NCBI GenBank assembly: GCA_009711805.1
Contig: VEMX01000012.1
Location: 124,001-188,000, forward strand
Direction of reading: 5' to 3'
DNA length: 64,000 bases
Source of the DNA: Balneolaceae bacterium
GTDB lineage: Bacteria > Bacteroidota > Rhodothermia > Balneolales > Balneolaceae
Each line of letters starts with the position of its first letter. Position 1 is the first letter of the stretch. A model generated the notes under the pieces. That model did no database searches. It saw nothing but the letters and a program-made list of their open reading frames with translations, and was not told the origin of the DNA. Below, one piece after another: positions 61,852 to 64,000 of the stretch. The position numbers and the translations under genes were made by a program.

Positions 61852-63333
61852 ATGACTTACAAGTATTCAAAGCCTACGCTTCTTCAAGCTTTTATTCCCA
61901 TCATTTTTCTCATCATTGCGTTATTTGTGAATGTTCGGATCTTCGGAGATGCCTCCCTCGATGGTTCAAACCAAATTATTTTAATGTTATCAGCGGGTGT
62001 TGCAGCATTGGTAGCCTTAAAAATCGGCTACAAATGGAAAGAAATCCGCAAAGGGATTGTACATAGTATCAGTTCAGCTATGTCTTCCATTATAATTTTG
62101 TTGCTGATTGGCTCGCTGGCCGGAACATGGTTGTTGAGTGGTATTGTACCTGCTATGATTTATTATGGATTGATGGTTTTAAATCCCACCATTTTTCTTT
62201 TTGCTGCTTGTGTAGTTTGCGCTATTGTAGCAGTGGCTACCGGTTCGTCCTGGACTACGGCCGCTACGGTTGGTATTGCCCTGGTGGGCATTGGAACTGC
62301 ATTGGGACTTGACCCGGGCATGGTGGCCGGTGCCATTGTATCTGGTGCATACTTTGGAGATAAAATGTCTCCCCTTTCCGATACAACCAACCTGGCCCCT
62401 GCTATGGTTGGCACCGACCTGTTTACCCATATTCGGTATATGGCCTACACTACTGTGCCTTCCATCACTATTTCTCTCATCCTCTTTCTCATTTTAGGAT
62501 TTGTATATGGCGGAGATGCCCAGCCGGTAGACACCCAGGAAATTCTCACAGCTATTGATGGAGCTTTCAATATTAACGGATGGCTATTTATCGTACCGGC
62601 CCTGGTGGTTTACCTGATTATCAAAAAAGTACCAGCTATTCCTTCAATACTGTCCGGAGCACTGTTAGGGGGGCTTTTTGCACTCATCTTTCAACCGGAA
62701 GTTGTTCACGCTGTTTCCGGCTATGAACAATCCTCCTGGGAATCTGCTTATGTTGGAGTGATGACCTCTTTTTATGGTGATGTAAGTATTGTTACCGGAA
62801 ATGCCATTGTAGATGATTTACTGAGTTCAAGCGGAATGTACGGCATGCTGGGAACGGTATGGCTGATTGTTTCTGCTATGATTTTTGGTGGGGTGATGGA
62901 AGTAAGTGGCATGCTAAAGCGAATAGCCGAATCCGTTATTTCTGTTGTAAATTCCACGGGCTCGCTTATTGCTTCTACCGTAGGAACTTGCGTTTTCTTC
63001 AATGTAACAGCCTCCGATCAATACCTGGCCATTGTAGTACCCGGACGCATGTATACCGACACTTTTAAAGAAAAAGATCTGGCCCCCGAAAACTTAAGCC
63101 GTACCCTGGAAGATTCCGGTACGGTAACTTCAGTATTGGTTCCCTGGAATACCTGTGGGGCATATCACGCCAATGTACTTGGGGTTTCAACTTTTGCCTA
63201 CTTCCCCTTCGCCTTCTTTAACTTGATCAGCCCCTTCATGTCTATTTTCTATGCCTATGCCGGTATTAAAATCCGTAGCCTGGCCGAAGCAGGTGGCTCC
63301 TCCACCAGCGAAGACGACTTCGACAATCCCTGA
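61852..63333 (+). CDS. nhaC: Na+/H+ antiporter NhaC
   Basis: Inner-membrane antiporter of 493 residues with about eleven transmembrane helices that exports Na+ in exchange for H+. Motifs include ATGSSWTTAATVGIALVGIG, SGAYFGDKMSPLSDTTNLAP near residue 160, and the late VPWNTCGAYHANVLGVSTFA. It ends with a short acidic tail. Length matches classical NhaC. The presence of two NhaC-type transporters back to back fits a halotolerant or marine organism. No ribosome binding site precedes the ATG. Confidence 0.93.
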   Translation: MTYKYSKPTLLQAFIPIIFLIIALFVNVRIFGDASLDGSNQIILMLSAGVAALVALKIGYKWKEIRKGIVHSISSAMSSIIILLLIGSLAGTWLLSGIVPAMIYYGLMVLNPTIFLFAACVVCAIVAVATGSSWTTAATVGIALVGIGTALGLDPGMVAGAIVSGAYFGDKMSPLSDTTNLAPAMVGTDLFTHIRYMAYTTVPSITISLILFLILGFVYGGDAQPVDTQEILTAIDGAFNINGWLFIVPALVVYLIIKKVPAIPSILSGALLGGLFALIFQPEVVHAVSGYEQSSWESAYVGVMTSFYGDVSIVTGNAIVDDLLSSSGMYGMLGTVWLIVSAMIFGGVMEVSGMLKRIAESVISVVNSTGSLIASTVGTCVFFNVTASDQYLAIVVPGRMYTDTFKEKDLAPENLSRTLEDSGTVTSVLVPWNTCGAYHANVLGVSTFAYFPFAFFNLISPFMSIFYAYAGIKIRSLAEAGGSSTSEDDFDNP

Positions 63334-63510
63334 TACTTATCATAAGAAAAGGTGAAACGGGAAACAGTCAAGTCAATCTAGGGATTTGACAACCTTTCAC
63401 TTTTCCCCTCTGCCTTCTGCCTTATTATCTTTTAACAGTTTGAATTTTGAATTACCTCAACAACTGAGTAAATATCCCACCTCTAACTAAACAATCAACA
63501 AACTACATTT

Positions 63511-64000
63511 ATGAAAAAAGTGTTACCCCCTTGTTGTGTGATGCTAATGGCCCTGGGACTGTTTATTAGCAGTTCTGCCCTGGCCCAAAGCTCATACAGT
63601 AACTTCGATCAACTAACCGACCGGCTTGAAAAACTGGAATCAGATTACCGTAATCTGGCTGAATTAACATCTCTTGACAAAACCCTTGACGGAAGAGAAA
63701 TATGGGTACTTACCATAGGAAAAGGCGATGTAGAAGACCACCCTGCCATTGCCGTGGTAGGTGGTGCTAAAGGTTCACATATCTATGGAAGTGAACTGGC
63801 CATTACTTTTGCTGAAAAATTATTAGGCAATTCAGATTCACAAGAAATTCAGGACCTGCTTGCCTCTACCACCTTTTATGTATTTCCGCGAATCAATCCG
63901 GATGCTACCGAAGAATACTTTGCTTCGCTTAAATACGAGCGCGATGCAAACAGTCACCCCACAAATGATGACCGGGATGATGTAAGCAGCGAAGACCATT
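63511..64000 (+). CDS. M14-family carboxypeptidase-like protein, 3' end cut by the window
   Basis: The frame runs open to the window end; 163 residues are visible. Signal peptide VMLMALGLFISSSALAQ, then the M14 fold start (YRNLAELTSLDKTLDGREIW, VLTIGKG) and VVGGAKGSHIYGSELAI. The position of the usual zinc motif HxxE is occupied by SHIYGSE, where His and Glu are five apart, so the canonical spacing is missing. FYVFPRINPDATEEYF and an Asp-rich stretch (DDRDDVSSED) follow. The second zinc His and catalytic Glu lie beyond the window, so activity cannot be judged. Confidence 0.85.
   Translation, partial: MKKVLPPCCVMLMALGLFISSSALAQSSYSNFDQLTDRLEKLESDYRNLAELTSLDKTLDGREIWVLTIGKGDVEDHPAIAVVGGAKGSHIYGSELAITFAEKLLGNSDSQEIQDLLASTTFYVFPRINPDATEEYFASLKYERDANSHPTNDDRDDVSSEDH

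Noticed and set aside
61571-61855. 94-codon plus-strand frame between the divergent antiporter genes
   Set aside because: AT-driven open frame overlapping the nhaC start with no start signal; better explained as a promoter region.
1-64000. Search by eye for CRISPR arrays, tRNA and rRNA genes, intact insertion sequences and known defence genes
   Set aside because: No regularly spaced direct repeats, tRNA-like folds, rRNA segments, intact transposases or recognisable defence proteins were found.

Overview
The window looks like chromosomal DNA from a marine member of the Balneolaeota/Bacteroidota assemblage (Balneolaceae-like). Reasons: a type IX secretion C-terminal sorting domain on a redoxin (46.4-46.7 kb), three carboxypeptidase-regulatory-domain TonB receptors, a TonB/DUF4249-like pair, a DUF4856-imelysin-HTTM-TonB operon, and Na+/H+ antiporters of the NhaC type. 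The placement is inference from gene content. No tRNA, rRNA, CRISPR array or intact insertion sequence was seen.

Layout. 0-9 kb: the 3' part of the division/cell-wall (dcw) cluster, murD-ftsW-murG-murC-ftsQ-ftsA-ftsZ, with overlapping genes, no ddl, a stem-loop between ftsQ and ftsA, and a possible structured RNA plus a strong terminator after ftsZ. 9-16 kb: an inverted-repeat-rich spacer, then TauE/SafE permease, PhzF, MutS2, an AhpD-like protein and an SGNH hydrolase. 16-24 kb: a lipoprotein gene broken by an in-frame TGA, then a likely iron-regulated operon (DUF4856, imelysin, HTTM, TonB receptor) preceded by two Fur-like palindromes, then a TolB-like lipoprotein. 24.7-26.4 kb: an ECF sigma factor, a 68-aa protein and an MscS-like channel. 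The same two-part promoter motif lies before the sigma gene and before the channel. 27-31.5 kb: TonB receptor/DUF4249-like pair, a small secreted protein, and a degenerate spacer holding a second copy of the palindromic repeat and a leftover C-terminus of a TolB-like gene. 31.6-38.4 kb: lipoprotein, ABC ATPase, an ABC-permease/M1-aminopeptidase fusion, a cobalamin-binding-type protein and a GNAT enzyme. 39.3-41.6 kb: a 755-residue orphan gene alone between long non-coding stretches. 42-46.7 kb: DinB, YbaK, and a TlpA / outer-membrane protein / two CPHC redoxins run. 46.7-50.5 kb: class I ribonucleotide reductase nrdB-nrdA downstream of a complete cobalamin riboswitch. The radical-bearing subunit has the Glu ligand and Phe substitution of the class Ic (Mn/Fe) type. 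51-55 kb: thioredoxin, TonB receptor and DtxR/MntR regulator with a palindromic operator. 55-64 kb: SpoIIE phosphatase, NRDE protein, two paralogous lipoproteins, two divergent NhaC antiporters, and the start of an M14 peptidase.

Common threads are metal and cofactor handling (iron, manganese, B12), envelope biogenesis and ion/osmotic stress. The most informative results are regulatory: the B12 riboswitch on a class Ic-like RNR, the paired ECF promoters, the Fur-like tandem palindromes and the DtxR-type site.
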